Notes under the pieces: generated by a model
The model's database searches: none
Seen by the model: only the letters and a program-made list of their open reading frames with translations
What the model was told of the DNA's origin: nothing
In this document: one piece after another, positions 1 through 8,120 of the stretch
How the letters are laid out: every line of letters starts with the position of its first letter
How positions within the stretch are numbered: the first letter of the stretch is position 1
Assembly: GCA_030744755.1 (NCBI GenBank)
Contig: JASLPY010000028.1
Span: 1-57,683, forward strand
DNA from: Kiritimatiellia bacterium
GTDB lineage: Bacteria > Verrucomicrobiota > Kiritimatiellia > UBA8416 > JADHWI01
Direction of reading: 5' to 3'
Length of the DNA stretch: 57,683 nt
Translations under genes and position numbers: made by a program

Positions 1-298
1 GAGCGTCATAGTAGCCATGACGATTGATGTTTACCGGTCCAAAAAGCGTGTCGATGATGCGAGGCTGGTTCTTCAGTGTGCGTTCGCCCTGCTCACGCTG
101 ATCGCCGGCAACCGTTAGCTGGTCATCACTCAACAGTGCCTCAATGAGTCTGGCACCTGCAGATAAGAACATGTCTCGCAAGCCAGTCTCCAGCCAGTCC
201 AAACGTCCTGCCCCATCCTGATCCAGACGCTGTTGGGCCAGACTCAGGAATCCGGCAAGTTCTTCGCCGATGGCCTCGCGGACTTCGTGGAGTTTTTT
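1..298 (-). CDS. Transposase, 5' portion of second frame (partial)
   Basis: This frame is open from the poly-A run at 293-300 to the window edge. It reads through an acidic helical stretch to LIEALLSDDQLTVAGDQ and then LFGPVNINRHGYYDA. A 'GPV...R.YY' segment at this place is typical of N-terminal regions of ISKra4-like transposases; that attribution is from memory of the family, not a search. There is no start codon at its head: an in-frame TAA (299-301 region) lies immediately upstream, so translation would have to enter by a -1 shift from the ORF at 244-612. The catalytic domain lies outside the window. Confidence 0.5.
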
Positions 299-612
299 TT
301 ACTGTCAGGCGTTGGTTCCTGGAGTGCCAGTTGTTCGGTGACATCGGCCAACTTTTCGCAAAGCTGCCGGTATTGCTTATAGGCTTCCATGTCTTTGCGC
401 ACCTGCTCGACATTATCCTTTTTCACGCGCACCGAACGCTTCTTCCCTTTGACCCAAGCCTGCCAGACAAAATATGGGCCCTGCCGGCTTTGTTGTCCTT
501 GGGCATTTTCCTTCTGGTAGTACTGTTCACTCAGTTGCCCTCGCCGTAGCCGAGTGATCTGCGAGATCTGCCTGATTATCTCTCTGCGTGTCTTAATTAA
601 ACCCGATCTCAT
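244..612 (-). CDS. IS accessory ORF (DUF6788-like), first frame
   Basis: A 122-residue basic protein that starts at an ATG with a good GGAGGTG ribosome-binding site. The centre contains YFVWQAWVKGKKRSVRVKK, a segment I associate with DUF6788-type small proteins encoded in front of transposases. The C-terminal half is a helical segment with many Lys and Glu. The frame ends at 244, 54 bases past the A-rich slippery site at 292-298, and overlaps the transposase frame. It could act alone as a DNA-binding accessory protein or be the N-terminal part of a frameshift fusion. The family name is tentative. Confidence 0.55.
   Translation of the reverse strand: MRSGLIKTRREIIRQISQITRLRRGQLSEQYYQKENAQGQQSRQGPYFVWQAWVKGKKRSVRVKKDNVEQVRKDMEAYKQYRQLCEKLADVTEQLALQEPTPDSKKNSTKSARPSAKNLPDS
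292..298 (-). promoter_or_regulatory. Candidate -1 frameshift slippery site
   Basis: Eight consecutive A residues on the minus strand contain A AAA AAC in register with the first frame. A -1 slip would move translation exactly into the transposase frame, which has a stop codon just upstream of the run and no start of its own. Transcript slippage on the eight-A run is an alternative route to the same product. No downstream stimulatory hairpin was checked. Confidence 0.45.
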
Positions 613-652
613 AACACCTCCATATTCCTACGATACCGCTGCCGTGTCAACC

Positions 653-671
653 TGTATCTATAATAGATACA
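653..671. promoter_or_regulatory. 19-bp palindrome upstream of IS ORF
   Basis: TGTATCTATAATAGATACA has 8-bp perfect arms around TAA. It lies 41 bp upstream of the ATG at 612, and a TTGACA hexamer (minus strand) follows directly towards the gene. It could be an operator over the IS promoter or part of the IS end. No partner copy was found in the window. Confidence 0.35.
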
Positions 672-727
672 ATCTTGTAACAAAAAAAGAAGAAAATTCA
701 AGAATCTCAAGAAAATGTCGTACACCC

Positions 728-750
728 GTTCTGCGCTGTGAGCGCAGAAC
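728..750. repeat. Perfect 10-bp stem hairpin
   Basis: GTTCTGCGCT and its exact reverse complement are separated by three bases (GTG). There is no T-run after either arm, so a simple terminator is unlikely. It lies 14 bp before the MITE-like repeat at 764 and could belong to the IS end or to that repeat. Confidence 0.5.
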
Positions 751-763
751 GCAGTGGTTAGTT

Positions 764-922
764 GGTTAGGCGCTAGGCGTTAGCGGGAAAGGTCCGCCGT
801 CCGCGTAGCGATGCCTGCTTCGTATCCCACTCAAAACGGTGGGGTCGATTTGCGCTGTCCCAGAATCCTAGCTACTAACACCTAGCGCCTAACCCCTTGT
901 GCTGTGGGGTAAACAAAATCTC
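764..922 (+). repeat. MITE-like repeat, left copy
   Basis: The element begins with GGTTAGGCGCTAGGCGTTAG (764-783). It carries the near-perfect inverted version, CTAACACCTAGCGCCTAACC, at 875-894, with 19 of 20 positions matching. Similarity to the second copy continues through a G-rich tail to about 922. A second copy lies at 57470-57630 in the opposite orientation. It has terminal inverted repeats and no coding capacity, which fits a non-autonomous mobile repeat, but no transposase with matching ends is visible. Confidence 0.75.
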
Positions 923-1098
923 GTACCCCCGTTTCACCCTGCCCCAGTTGAGCTGTTTCACAACGCAGATGGCTCAAATCAAGAAGAAGCCCTGCAGGAA
1001 GCCGCACGTATAACTGATGAAAGCCCTGGACTACAGCAGGAAGGGGCAAAAAGCCCTTCGGAAGAAGAGTTGAGCGAGGAAAGCCGGACTCAGCTGAT

Positions 1099-1181
1099 GT
1101 CATCCCGAGCTTGCCGAGGGATCTAAAGGTCTACCGAATGACCGAGATCCTTCGACTACGCTCCGCTTCGCTCAGGATGAC
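1099..1181 (+). repeat. Dispersed palindromic repeat, copy 1
   Basis: The unit starts GTCATCCCGAGCTTGCCGAG and ends in the near-complement GCTTCGCTCAGGATGAC, so the whole 83 bases can fold on themselves. A related copy lies in the opposite orientation at 15912-15994. Elements of this GTCATCCTGAGCGAAGCG type are common intergenic repeats in many environmental bacterial genomes; this is general knowledge. Confidence 0.7.
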
Positions 1182-1255
1182 AGTCTATACGCGTCTGCAC
1201 TTAACTAAATCGTACCGGCCGAAAGCTTCCACACCCACACACCCTTCTCCCAGCC

Positions 1256-2554
1256 TCAGAACGCGAAGTTCGCCTCGATGGAGAATCTCTCCATATCGCT
1301 CGACTTGGGGTTATCGGCATCGCCGTCAGCATTGAAATCGGCGTACTTCGCGATCAATGTCGTGTTTTTGCCCAGCTTCTTTATAGCAACCACATCGATC
1401 TCTTCCCCGTAGTCCGTGCTTCCTTCATCGGACTCAAAAGAATGATAGACAACCTTCAGTGTCCCCCCGATATCAAACGGGCATTTTGCCGATGCGTACA
1501 GGTAAGCATCCTCGAGTCCGTCGGCCGGCGTGACAAGAAACATGTCAGCCCAGCCATTGAACTTGTGCCCAGTAGCCAGCGGTGTACGGAAAGAAGCGCC
1601 ATCATCACTGCCGAGAACTTCATACCCTGCGCCGAAAGAAAGTCCGGAAGCGGCGGCATTGACGTCAACCTTGTAATAGTCAGCATCGTAGGCAACGCCC
1701 TCGGTTGTGGCCGAGTTGTCCGACTGCCTGGCATACTCCAATTCACATGCAGTTGAAATCCCGTCCTCCCTGCTTCGCTTAAGGACAGCGTTCAGGCCGT
1801 ACGTATCACTGGAGTTTGCTGCTCCGACGGCCCCCTCCCCCAGGTCCAACAGGTATGCGTAGGCTGTTGCGTCAAACGCGGGGCATGGGCTCCACGATAC
1901 GTTGACCAGGTGCGAATCCGATTCGTATTCGGCGGCATTCGGCGCTGCACCGGAAGGCTCGGTTCCATTCTCCTGGCCGAAAATGCGGTAGACATTGTCA
2001 AGATACGCATAGTACAGGCCAATGCCGTCTATACCTGAGTTCGCGAAAGAAATGGCATCATAAGTCTGTTCATTCTGCCGCCAGCCGACGTTACCTACAA
2101 AACGGGCATTACCCCGTATGATTCTTTGCCTGCCGACTTTGGCCTGCGAATCAAATCCCTTGTACGCCAGGAAAGCCTGGTTGAGCTCCGTACTCTCCAC
2201 GTCTGCTATCACGGTCTTGTTCGAGGCACTGGGATTCGTCCCTGCCTGGTTGTAATCATCGCTGTCTCCGATCACGGATATGTCTTCAAACTCCACGAAT
2301 CCCTGGAACCCCTTGTACCCGCGGGTCGAATAGCCCAACCGTGTCCTGATAGTCACGGCATCGGAGCTTTCCGCGCCCTCCAGTGAGCCATACTCATAAC
2401 GCAAACGTGAGTTCAGAGATGGCGTTCCTCCAATGAGTGCGTCCACAAAAGACTCAGCCTCCTCTTCCTGACCCATTGCCGGCTGACACAGCACCAGCAC
2501 CAGCAGTACCGTTACGAGGGAAGAAAGACACGAAATATGCTGTAGAATTCTCAT
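1256..2554 (-). CDS. Outer-membrane beta-barrel porin (alginate-export-like)
   Basis: A 432-residue secreted protein. Residues 1-28 are a signal peptide ending in QPAMGQ. The rest alternates short hydrophobic and polar strands with aromatic girdles, and the chain ends in ...SIEANFAF, the terminal Phe expected for a BAM-inserted barrel. The opening after the signal (FVDALIGGTPSLNSRLRYEY) and RQRIIRGNARFVGNVGWRQN resemble alginate-export/AlgE-like porins, which form passive channels; the substrate here is unknown. It stands alone, divergent from the CbiK-like gene across a 254-bp spacer that may hold promoters for both. A plausible minus-strand pair is TTGCGT and TATCGT with 17-bp spacing. Confidence 0.75.
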   Translation of the reverse strand: MRILQHISCLSSLVTVLLVLVLCQPAMGQEEEAESFVDALIGGTPSLNSRLRYEYGSLEGAESSDAVTIRTRLGYSTRGYKGFQGFVEFEDISVIGDSDDYNQAGTNPSASNKTVIADVESTELNQAFLAYKGFDSQAKVGRQRIIRGNARFVGNVGWRQNEQTYDAISFANSGIDGIGLYYAYLDNVYRIFGQENGTEPSGAAPNAAEYESDSHLVNVSWSPCPAFDATAYAYLLDLGEGAVGAANSSDTYGLNAVLKRSREDGISTACELEYARQSDNSATTEGVAYDADYYKVDVNAAASGLSFGAGYEVLGSDDGASFRTPLATGHKFNGWADMFLVTPADGLEDAYLYASAKCPFDIGGTLKVVYHSFESDEGSTDYGEEIDVVAIKKLGKNTTLIAKYADFNADGDADNPKSSDMERFSIEANFAF

Positions 2555-2808
2555 GAGGTAAGAGTCCTTTCGTTAGGGGGTTACTTTTTGCACACCTACA
2601 CCATGTAGTGTAACTTCGCATTGGGCCCTACGATAAAGCACAATTTATGCTAACGCAAGCGTATAAATCCATGAAATCTGTCACAATACCATGCCACATC
2701 CCTGCAACTCATCACGGCAACGAAAAAAAGCACATCCAACACCGCTTCTCCCTTTTCTTTTCGGTTCTTAGACTGTGTAATACATCACTTTGACCGGAGG
2801 GATATTTG

Positions 2809-3624
2809 ATGGCTGATACCGCGCGAACCGCAATCCTTTTCGCCGTTCCTGGCACTAGCTGCCCTGAGGCGGAGGTCGCATTCGGCAACATCACCGAGCA
2901 TGCGAGAAGGCGTTTCCCCGGCACCAGCATCTACTGGGCCTATACGTCGGAAGGCGTTAGGCGAAGACTCTCTGAACGTGGCAGACACGTGGATTCACCA
3001 ACCCAGGCACTCGAGCAGATCCGCGAGGAAGGAATCACCCACCTCGTACTGCACCCGCTTCATACTGTTGCAGGAACTGAGTATGAAGATCTTGCGGCCT
3101 CCGCAGCCGAATTCCAACAGCTCACCGCCGGCAAAACCACCGTCCACGTAGGCATGCCGCTTCTTCTCTGCCGCGACGAGTTCATTCACACGGTCCGCGT
3201 GCTGGTTTCCGAGTTATGCTCCCAGGACAATAAGGATGAAGCGCTTGTATTAATGGCGCACGGAACCCAGAACAAGGCAACGGCAAAGACGCTGTGCAAT
3301 GCTGCGAAATGGTGCAGGGAACTCGACACCAACGTGTTCATGGGCACGCTGATACGCCCCCCACTCATCGATGAAGTAATCGAGGGTTGCAAGCTGGCAG
3401 GAATCAAGAGAGCCTTCCTTGCACCACTCATGATTGTGGCTGGTTACACCGCGAGATGTGAACTGGCCGGTCAAGGAGATGACACAGGAAACTCCTGGTA
3501 CCGTAAACTTTCAGAAACAGGCGTAGACTGCCTCCCCGTCATAAAGGGTCTGGGCGAATACGATAGAATCGTCGAAACCTGGATGGACCGTATCCAGCCG
3601 ACTATCGACGCATGGACGACGTAG
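2809..3624 (+). CDS. CbiK-like anaerobic cobaltochelatase homologue with altered metal site
   Basis: At 271 residues it has the length and both lobes of the CbiK/class II chelatase fold. The N-lobe reads ILFAVPGTSCPEAE and LHPLHTVAGTEYE; the C-lobe reads LVLMAHGT and APLMIVAG. CbiK enzymes insert cobalt (or iron) into sirohydrochlorin using His, Glu and His. Here only His151 in MAHGT remains. The expected Glu after GT is Ile182 (MGTLIRPP), and the D-H of the usual AGDH motif is Tyr213-Thr214 (VAGYTARCELAG). I chose the ATG with GGAGG eight bases upstream; a TTG three bases earlier is possible. It lies next to, but opposite, the acs cluster and 17 kb from the siroheme genes. It may be inactive, use another metal, or bind tetrapyrroles. 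Confidence 0.7.
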   Translation: MADTARTAILFAVPGTSCPEAEVAFGNITEHARRRFPGTSIYWAYTSEGVRRRLSERGRHVDSPTQALEQIREEGITHLVLHPLHTVAGTEYEDLAASAAEFQQLTAGKTTVHVGMPLLLCRDEFIHTVRVLVSELCSQDNKDEALVLMAHGTQNKATAKTLCNAAKWCRELDTNVFMGTLIRPPLIDEVIEGCKLAGIKRAFLAPLMIVAGYTARCELAGQGDDTGNSWYRKLSETGVDCLPVIKGLGEYDRIVETWMDRIQPTIDAWTT

Positions 3625-3632
3625 CACGAATG

Positions 3633-4436
3633 CTACTTGCTCTGCCTGTAAGCCTGAATGTACGAGTTGCTGTATATGGTATTGTTCAGCAACACCTCCG
3701 CCGTGATCATGGAGTTCATCAGTTCTTCATCCAGCGGATCGTGAATACTGGCGTCGAGGCCGGCAGCCATTGCCATGGTCAGGAAGATCTTGTTAATGAG
3801 CGACCGTTCTAACGCTCCCTGGCTCAGGTTGCTCAACCCCACGACGATATGAGGCGCCGGGTCGGAGAGCATTTTGAACTGTGCAACCGTCTCGAGGACG
3901 ATCATGGGAGCCGCCTGGTCGCAGTTGACCGGAAGGACGATAGGGTCCAGGTAGACCTCGTCGGGAGAAAGCCCGACTTCCATCGCCGCCGCGATCGTGC
4001 GCATGCCAATCTCCAGCTTGGCGTCGGCCGTGGACGCCACACCATTCTCATCAATGGCCAGCCCTATGATGCTCGACCCGGTGTCCGCGGCAAGCTTCAT
4101 GAAAGCGTCCAGCTTATCCTGCTGTCCCGTTGTGGAATTGATGATTGTCTTGACCTTGCCGTCTGCCGCCTCGATGCCTGCCCTCACTATGTCTATGGAT
4201 GGATTGTCAATAGACAGAGGCTTGTCCGTGACTTCGCAGGTCGCTTCCACGAGCCACTTCATCACTTCGCCGCGTTCCTCTTTCGGCACTCTTGTGCCGA
4301 CGTTGATGTCGAGGGCGTCCGCACCGCCCGCCAACTGCTTCTCTGCCATGGCATGGACCGGCTTCACATCCTTGGCCGCAATGCCGTCACCAATGTCCTT
4401 GAACATTCCGTTAATACGTTCTCCAATAACGAACAT
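3633..4436 (-). CDS. acsE: Methyltetrahydrofolate:corrinoid/iron-sulfur protein methyltransferase
   Basis: This 267-residue cytosolic TIM-barrel pterin-binding enzyme moves the methyl group of methyl-H4folate to Co(I) of the corrinoid/iron-sulfur protein, linking the methyl and carbonyl branches of the Wood-Ljungdahl pathway. Diagnostic segments are MFVIGERINGMFKDIGDGI at the start, GGADALDINVGTR (pterin pocket Asp/Asn), KPLSIDNPS, IINSTTGQQ and VVGLSNLSQGALERSLINK. The length matches the family (about 262). It is the last gene of the minus-strand acs run, two bases after acsD, so co-transcription is very likely. Confidence 0.93.
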   Translation of the reverse strand: MFVIGERINGMFKDIGDGIAAKDVKPVHAMAEKQLAGGADALDINVGTRVPKEERGEVMKWLVEATCEVTDKPLSIDNPSIDIVRAGIEAADGKVKTIINSTTGQQDKLDAFMKLAADTGSSIIGLAIDENGVASTADAKLEIGMRTIAAAMEVGLSPDEVYLDPIVLPVNCDQAAPMIVLETVAQFKMLSDPAPHIVVGLSNLSQGALERSLINKIFLTMAMAAGLDASIHDPLDEELMNSMITAEVLLNNTIYSNSYIQAYRQSK

Positions 4437-4438
4437 CC

Positions 4439-5416
4439 TTACACTCCTTCTGTCTTCATTAGTCTGTCGATATACTCCCGCACGGCAACTACAGCCGCGG
4501 GATGCCGCATGACCAGAATATCCGTACCTGCCATTAGCAGCGGCACGGCAGTTCCGAACTCCCAGAAGACGCCCCTTGTCGTTTCATCCCCCCAACCGGG
4601 CTGTTCCTCCGCGGTTGCCTTTGCCTCTTTAGTGCGCCAGGCTTCAGAGCCAACCATACAGATCACAGGCTGAGCCATCATCTTGTCGCCACCCAGGGCA
4701 GCGGTTCTCCCTCTCTCCTGGATCGAATATGGATACTCAATACCGTACCCCAGGGCTGCGGACGTCTGGTACATCACAACACGGTCTAGAGGAAAACCCA
4801 TTTCCGACACGAGTATATTGACCTGCTTGGCAATGTTGATGTCAATCGGGCTCAACCCGATCAGTGAGTGGCCGTCCGCAAGACACGAAGCCACCAGGGT
4901 CTTGTAATTATCCTCGGTCACTGTTCCCATCAAGCAGCACTCACCCTTGGCTGCCTCGCTGCATCTCGGCAGAACTTCGTTGTCCTTCGCGTCATTCTCG
5001 CATCCCCAAATAACCAGGGGAACAGACACGGCTTCCAGAATATCTTTCACTACTTGCGCTGCTTCCTCTGGAGACTTGTCACCGAAGTCAGGATGCGTTC
5101 CCATGAGACGCAGGCAGATCAGGTCGGCCCCGAATTCTTCGACACATTTCTTCGCCCACTCGGTAGGCGACTTGATAGCATCTCCGATGGCGTCCGTCAC
5201 CACTTCCGACCATTCCGGTGGTTCGCAATCCCAGATTTCCATTGCAATCACGGGCCTGTTCGGCGTTGGTCCTTCAAAATGCATGAACGGCAAAGCCGCT
5301 GCTCCCCCCACTGTCACAGTCGATGTTCTAGTTCCGCCGTCGGCGGCCAGTGCCCCGATGGTGAGTTCATGTATCGCCGCAGGCCATTTCTCTTTGGCAT
5401 CTTCCAACTTGCTCAT
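4439..5416 (-). CDS. acsD: Corrinoid/iron-sulfur protein small subunit (CODH/ACS delta)
   Basis: 325 residues, the usual length for the small subunit of the corrinoid/iron-sulfur protein. With AcsC it holds the cobamide that carries the methyl group to acetyl-CoA synthase. Family segments include FMHFEGPTPNRPVIAMEIWD, GADLICLRLMGTHPDFGDKS and PLVIWGCENDAKDNEVLPRC, then TAALGGDKMMAQPVICMVG and GWGDETTRGVFWEFGTAVPL near the C-terminus. The start ATG overlaps the stop of the upstream ATPase gene (TAATG) and follows a strong AAGGAGG, indicating translational coupling. Confidence 0.93.
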   Translation of the reverse strand: MSKLEDAKEKWPAAIHELTIGALAADGGTRTSTVTVGGAAALPFMHFEGPTPNRPVIAMEIWDCEPPEWSEVVTDAIGDAIKSPTEWAKKCVEEFGADLICLRLMGTHPDFGDKSPEEAAQVVKDILEAVSVPLVIWGCENDAKDNEVLPRCSEAAKGECCLMGTVTEDNYKTLVASCLADGHSLIGLSPIDINIAKQVNILVSEMGFPLDRVVMYQTSAALGYGIEYPYSIQERGRTAALGGDKMMAQPVICMVGSEAWRTKEAKATAEEQPGWGDETTRGVFWEFGTAVPLLMAGTDILVMRHPAAVVAVREYIDRLMKTEGV

Positions 5417-6180
5417 TACTGTACCTCCTTAAAGATTCTCTCGATAATGTCGTCACCCGCCAAAGCCGCAACCGAATCATCCGAGAGTTCGGTCAGCGAC
5501 TTGTCCTCCAATTCAAAGTCCAGAATCTCTGAGTCGGTCGGTATGCGGGCAGCAATCTCCAGACCTGACTTCTCAAACTCCGCCACCAGTTCATCGCTCA
5601 GTTCACCATCGCAGGCATTGAGAATAAGGTAACTGTTCCCTATGTCGAGATTCAAAGACTTCGAAAGCTCGACAATTCGCAGTGCTGTCCTGGCTCCTAT
5701 CAGTGTCGGCTGGCACACCACCAGCAAGACCTCGACGGTCCCGTTGGAACGGCGGCTGAGGTGTTCGAGGCCCGCCTCGTTGTCGATGACAACCGCCTCA
5801 TACTGGCTACCGAGCTTGTCGAGGCACTGCCGTAGCAGGTTGTTGATAAAGCAGTAGCAGTCGGGACCCTCCTGCCGGCCCATCACGACCATATCAAACC
5901 CGGTGGATTCGGATATTTCCTGGTTGATCAGGCTCTCAATCCACTCGCTTTTCGAGATACCGGCGGGCATCTTCTCTGGATCGGCTCTGAGTTCCTCGCG
6001 CAACTCACCGATCGTCTTCTCCCTTGCAACGCCCAGTTTGTCGGGCAGGCAACTGTTGGGATCCGCATCCACCGCCAGAAGCGGTTTCGTTCCCCTATTC
6101 AACAGGCTTCTGCAAAGCAAGGCGGCCACCGTCGTCTTCCCGGTCCCGCCTTTGCCTGCAATTGCTATTCTCATACTCAT
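5416..6180 (-). CDS. acsF: CooC/AcsF-type nickel-insertion ATPase (acs cluster copy)
   Basis: A 254-residue MinD/CooC-like P-loop ATPase that helps load nickel into CODH or acetyl-CoA synthase. The deviant Walker A is IAGKGGTGKTT at residues 7-17. It also has VDADPNSCL and the family CxC metal site in PDCYCFINN, followed by IDNEAGLEHLSR. Its position between the activator (14 bp upstream) and acsD (overlap) favours the acetyl-CoA synthase role (AcsF) over the CODH role, but the two subfamilies cannot be separated with certainty by eye. The first ATG follows GGGAG; a second in-frame ATG lies six bases later. A second paralogue is at 14114-14881. Confidence 0.85.
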   Translation of the reverse strand: MSMRIAIAGKGGTGKTTVAALLCRSLLNRGTKPLLAVDADPNSCLPDKLGVAREKTIGELREELRADPEKMPAGISKSEWIESLINQEISESTGFDMVVMGRQEGPDCYCFINNLLRQCLDKLGSQYEAVVIDNEAGLEHLSRRSNGTVEVLLVVCQPTLIGARTALRIVELSKSLNLDIGNSYLILNACDGELSDELVAEFEKSGLEIAARIPTDSEILDFELEDKSLTELSDDSVAALAGDDIIERIFKEVQ

Positions 6181-6194
6181 CTTCTGTTCTCCCT

Positions 6195-8120
6195 CTATAA
6201 CGCCTCGGCCTTCTCCATCAACGACGGAAACTTCTCGATGTCCGTGTGTGGAAGAAAGAGCGTGGAGCTGTATTCGTTCATGTACTTGTGGTATGTGCTC
6301 AGTTCGAGATAAGTCATGCAGGATGCTATCCTGTCCTTTATGTATTCATGGGCTTCCAGCGACAGCAGCGCCATCTTGGCGCCCTGTACCGAACCGTTGC
6401 CGACGCACTGAAAGATGCCGGGATCGAGATCCGGCAACAGCCCTATACCTATGGCCTGCTCAACCTGAAGATAGTTTCCGAATCCTCCGGCAATGTACAC
6501 ATGCTTTACGTCGTCGAATTCCAGGCCTACGTGATCCAGCAGGCACTCGACAGCCATAAAGATCGAACCCTTCGTGTGGATAAGGTTGCTGATATCCGCC
6601 TCGGTGACAACAATGTCACGGCCCAGCGCGGTATCTTTTCCAAGAAAAAGCACGAACTCCTTGTCTCCGGACTCTGACTCTCTAAGCCGGCTGCCGCATT
6701 TATCAGGCATCAGCCGCCCCCCACGGTCTATGCAGCCCGTGCGCAAGAGTTCGCCGACGGCATCGATGATGCCGGAACCGCAAATCCCCAGCGGTTTGCC
6801 CCCTCCCACGACGCCTGCATCTTTCACCCGTCCTCTTTCATCAAACTTAATATGTTCAATGGCTCCATTGGTGGCGCGCATCCCGCACGAGATCCCGCCA
6901 CCCTCAAAAGCCGGCCCGGCGGATGCCGAGCAACAGACCATCCAGTCGCTGTTGCCGAGAACCAATTCACCGTTCGTGCCCATGTCTATCAGGAGTGAGA
7001 CCTCTTCCGATTCCGTCATCCCCGTAACAAGCACATCCGCAATCACGTCACCACCGACGTAGCTGGCAACCGACGGCAGTGCCGCCAGTAATCCCCTGGC
7101 ACTGATCGTAACCCCCACCTCCGCAGCCCGCACCGTGGGAGGATACGACATGGACGGAACATACGGGTCTTTACGAATGTGTTCGGGGCGCAGGCCGTAC
7201 AGGAAATGCGTCATCGTCGTGTTACCCGCACAAATAACAAAGTGGACGTCTTGCAGCTTGACCTTGGCCTCCGACACGAGTGCCGCGATCAGGTCGTTCA
7301 CGTCCGACACCAGCGCATCCTGCAACTGCCTGCGTCGCTCTCCATTCGTCGCATACATCATGCGCGCGATAACATCGTCCCCAAAACTCACCTGCGAGTT
7401 GTACTTAGCCTTCGTGGCCAGCGTTTCGGAACTGTTAAGGTCGACAAGGTGCGCAACAACCGTCGTTGTGCCTAGGTCGACCGCCACGCCATAGTTGCGT
7501 CCAGACGTATCGCCTGAACATACCTCCATTACCTCGACAGTACCGCCGCGATGTCCGAGCAGCGCCGTCACCTGCCAGTTGCTGGCGCGGAGAACACTTG
7601 CGACATCCCTTAGAACCGACAATCCCATCTGCATGATCGGAATGTCCTGCTTCCGGCGAAGGGCCTCGAATATCCGCTCCTGGTCGCTAGTATTGTCATC
7701 TATCTCCGGAACGGGAAGATCCAGGTACTCTTTTCTTGCCAGGGAGTTGTGAGGAAACGCTGCCGCCTCGCCCACCCGTTCCGATACCCGCCCATAGCGT
7801 ATGGCATCTTCACTGGCAAGCTGCGGAACACCGCCAACCCTAGACTCGAGCGGCACCTCGACAACAACATCACCGTCGACGTACGTCTGACATGCAAGGG
7901 CGACGCCTCTTTGGATGTCCAGGCGTCCCAGGAAGATGTTCGGTTTCGCTGTAACCTTGCCGGACTTGACGATCACTCGACATTTGCCGCAGACTCCGTC
8001 GCCGCCGCACACGGCAGTGACGGCTACTCCTGCGGCGGCCGCCACCTCAAGGAGATTCTTCCCCCTGGCGGCTTCGACAGTGACCCCATCCGGCTGAAAC
8101 GTTACATTATACGTTTCCAT
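6195..8120 (-). CDS. acsV: Reductive activator of corrinoid/iron-sulfur protein (RACo)
   Basis: 641 residues in two parts. The N-terminal 90 residues are a plant-type [2Fe-2S] ferredoxin with CGGDGVCGKC and a fourth Cys in ALACQTY. The remainder is an ASKHA-type ATPase (DUF4445) with GVAVDLGTTTVVAHLVD and CAGNTTMTHFLYGL, then LLIDMGTNGELVLGN and YIAGGFGNYLQ. RACo uses ATP to return Co(II) of an oxidised corrinoid protein to Co(I), so it repairs accidental inactivation. Its ATG overlaps the acsC stop (TGATG) and the gene for the small ATPase follows after 14 bp. Length and domain order are normal for the family. Confidence 0.9.
   Translation of the reverse strand: METYNVTFQPDGVTVEAARGKNLLEVAAAAGVAVTAVCGGDGVCGKCRVIVKSGKVTAKPNIFLGRLDIQRGVALACQTYVDGDVVVEVPLESRVGGVPQLASEDAIRYGRVSERVGEAAAFPHNSLARKEYLDLPVPEIDDNTSDQERIFEALRRKQDIPIMQMGLSVLRDVASVLRASNWQVTALLGHRGGTVEVMEVCSGDTSGRNYGVAVDLGTTTVVAHLVDLNSSETLATKAKYNSQVSFGDDVIARMMYATNGERRRQLQDALVSDVNDLIAALVSEAKVKLQDVHFVICAGNTTMTHFLYGLRPEHIRKDPYVPSMSYPPTVRAAEVGVTISARGLLAALPSVASYVGGDVIADVLVTGMTESEEVSLLIDMGTNGELVLGNSDWMVCCSASAGPAFEGGGISCGMRATNGAIEHIKFDERGRVKDAGVVGGGKPLGICGSGIIDAVGELLRTGCIDRGGRLMPDKCGSRLRESESGDKEFVLFLGKDTALGRDIVVTEADISNLIHTKGSIFMAVECLLDHVGLEFDDVKHVYIAGGFGNYLQVEQAIGIGLLPDLDPGIFQCVGNGSVQGAKMALLSLEAHEYIKDRIASCMTYLELSTYHKYMNEYSSTLFLPHTDIEKFPSLMEKAEAL

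Larger units (their letters stand above)
1..671 (-). mobile_element. Insertion sequence, one end (partial)
   Basis: Two minus-strand reading frames, a small accessory ORF (244-612) and a transposase body (1-298), overlap out of phase in the manner of a two-frame insertion sequence. The transposase runs off the left edge, so the other end is not visible and no terminal inverted repeat pair can be matched. The outer boundary is set by me at the palindrome just upstream of the first ORF and may be wrong. The family looks ISKra4-like or a relative, judged only from the N-terminal part of the transposase. Confidence 0.6.
613..1255. other. Gene-free stretch rich in repeats
   Basis: No reading frame here looks coding. 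It holds the palindrome at 653-671, a perfect hairpin at 728-750, the MITE-like repeat at 764-922 and the 83-bp dispersed repeat at 1099-1181. The stretch 923-1098 between the two repeats has short open frames on both strands but nothing I recognise. It may be decayed mobile-element sequence. Confidence 0.5.

Noticed and set aside
3849..4673. A 274-codon plus-strand open frame over acsE and acsD
   Set aside because: It crosses two well-identified genes on the opposite strand and resembles no protein.
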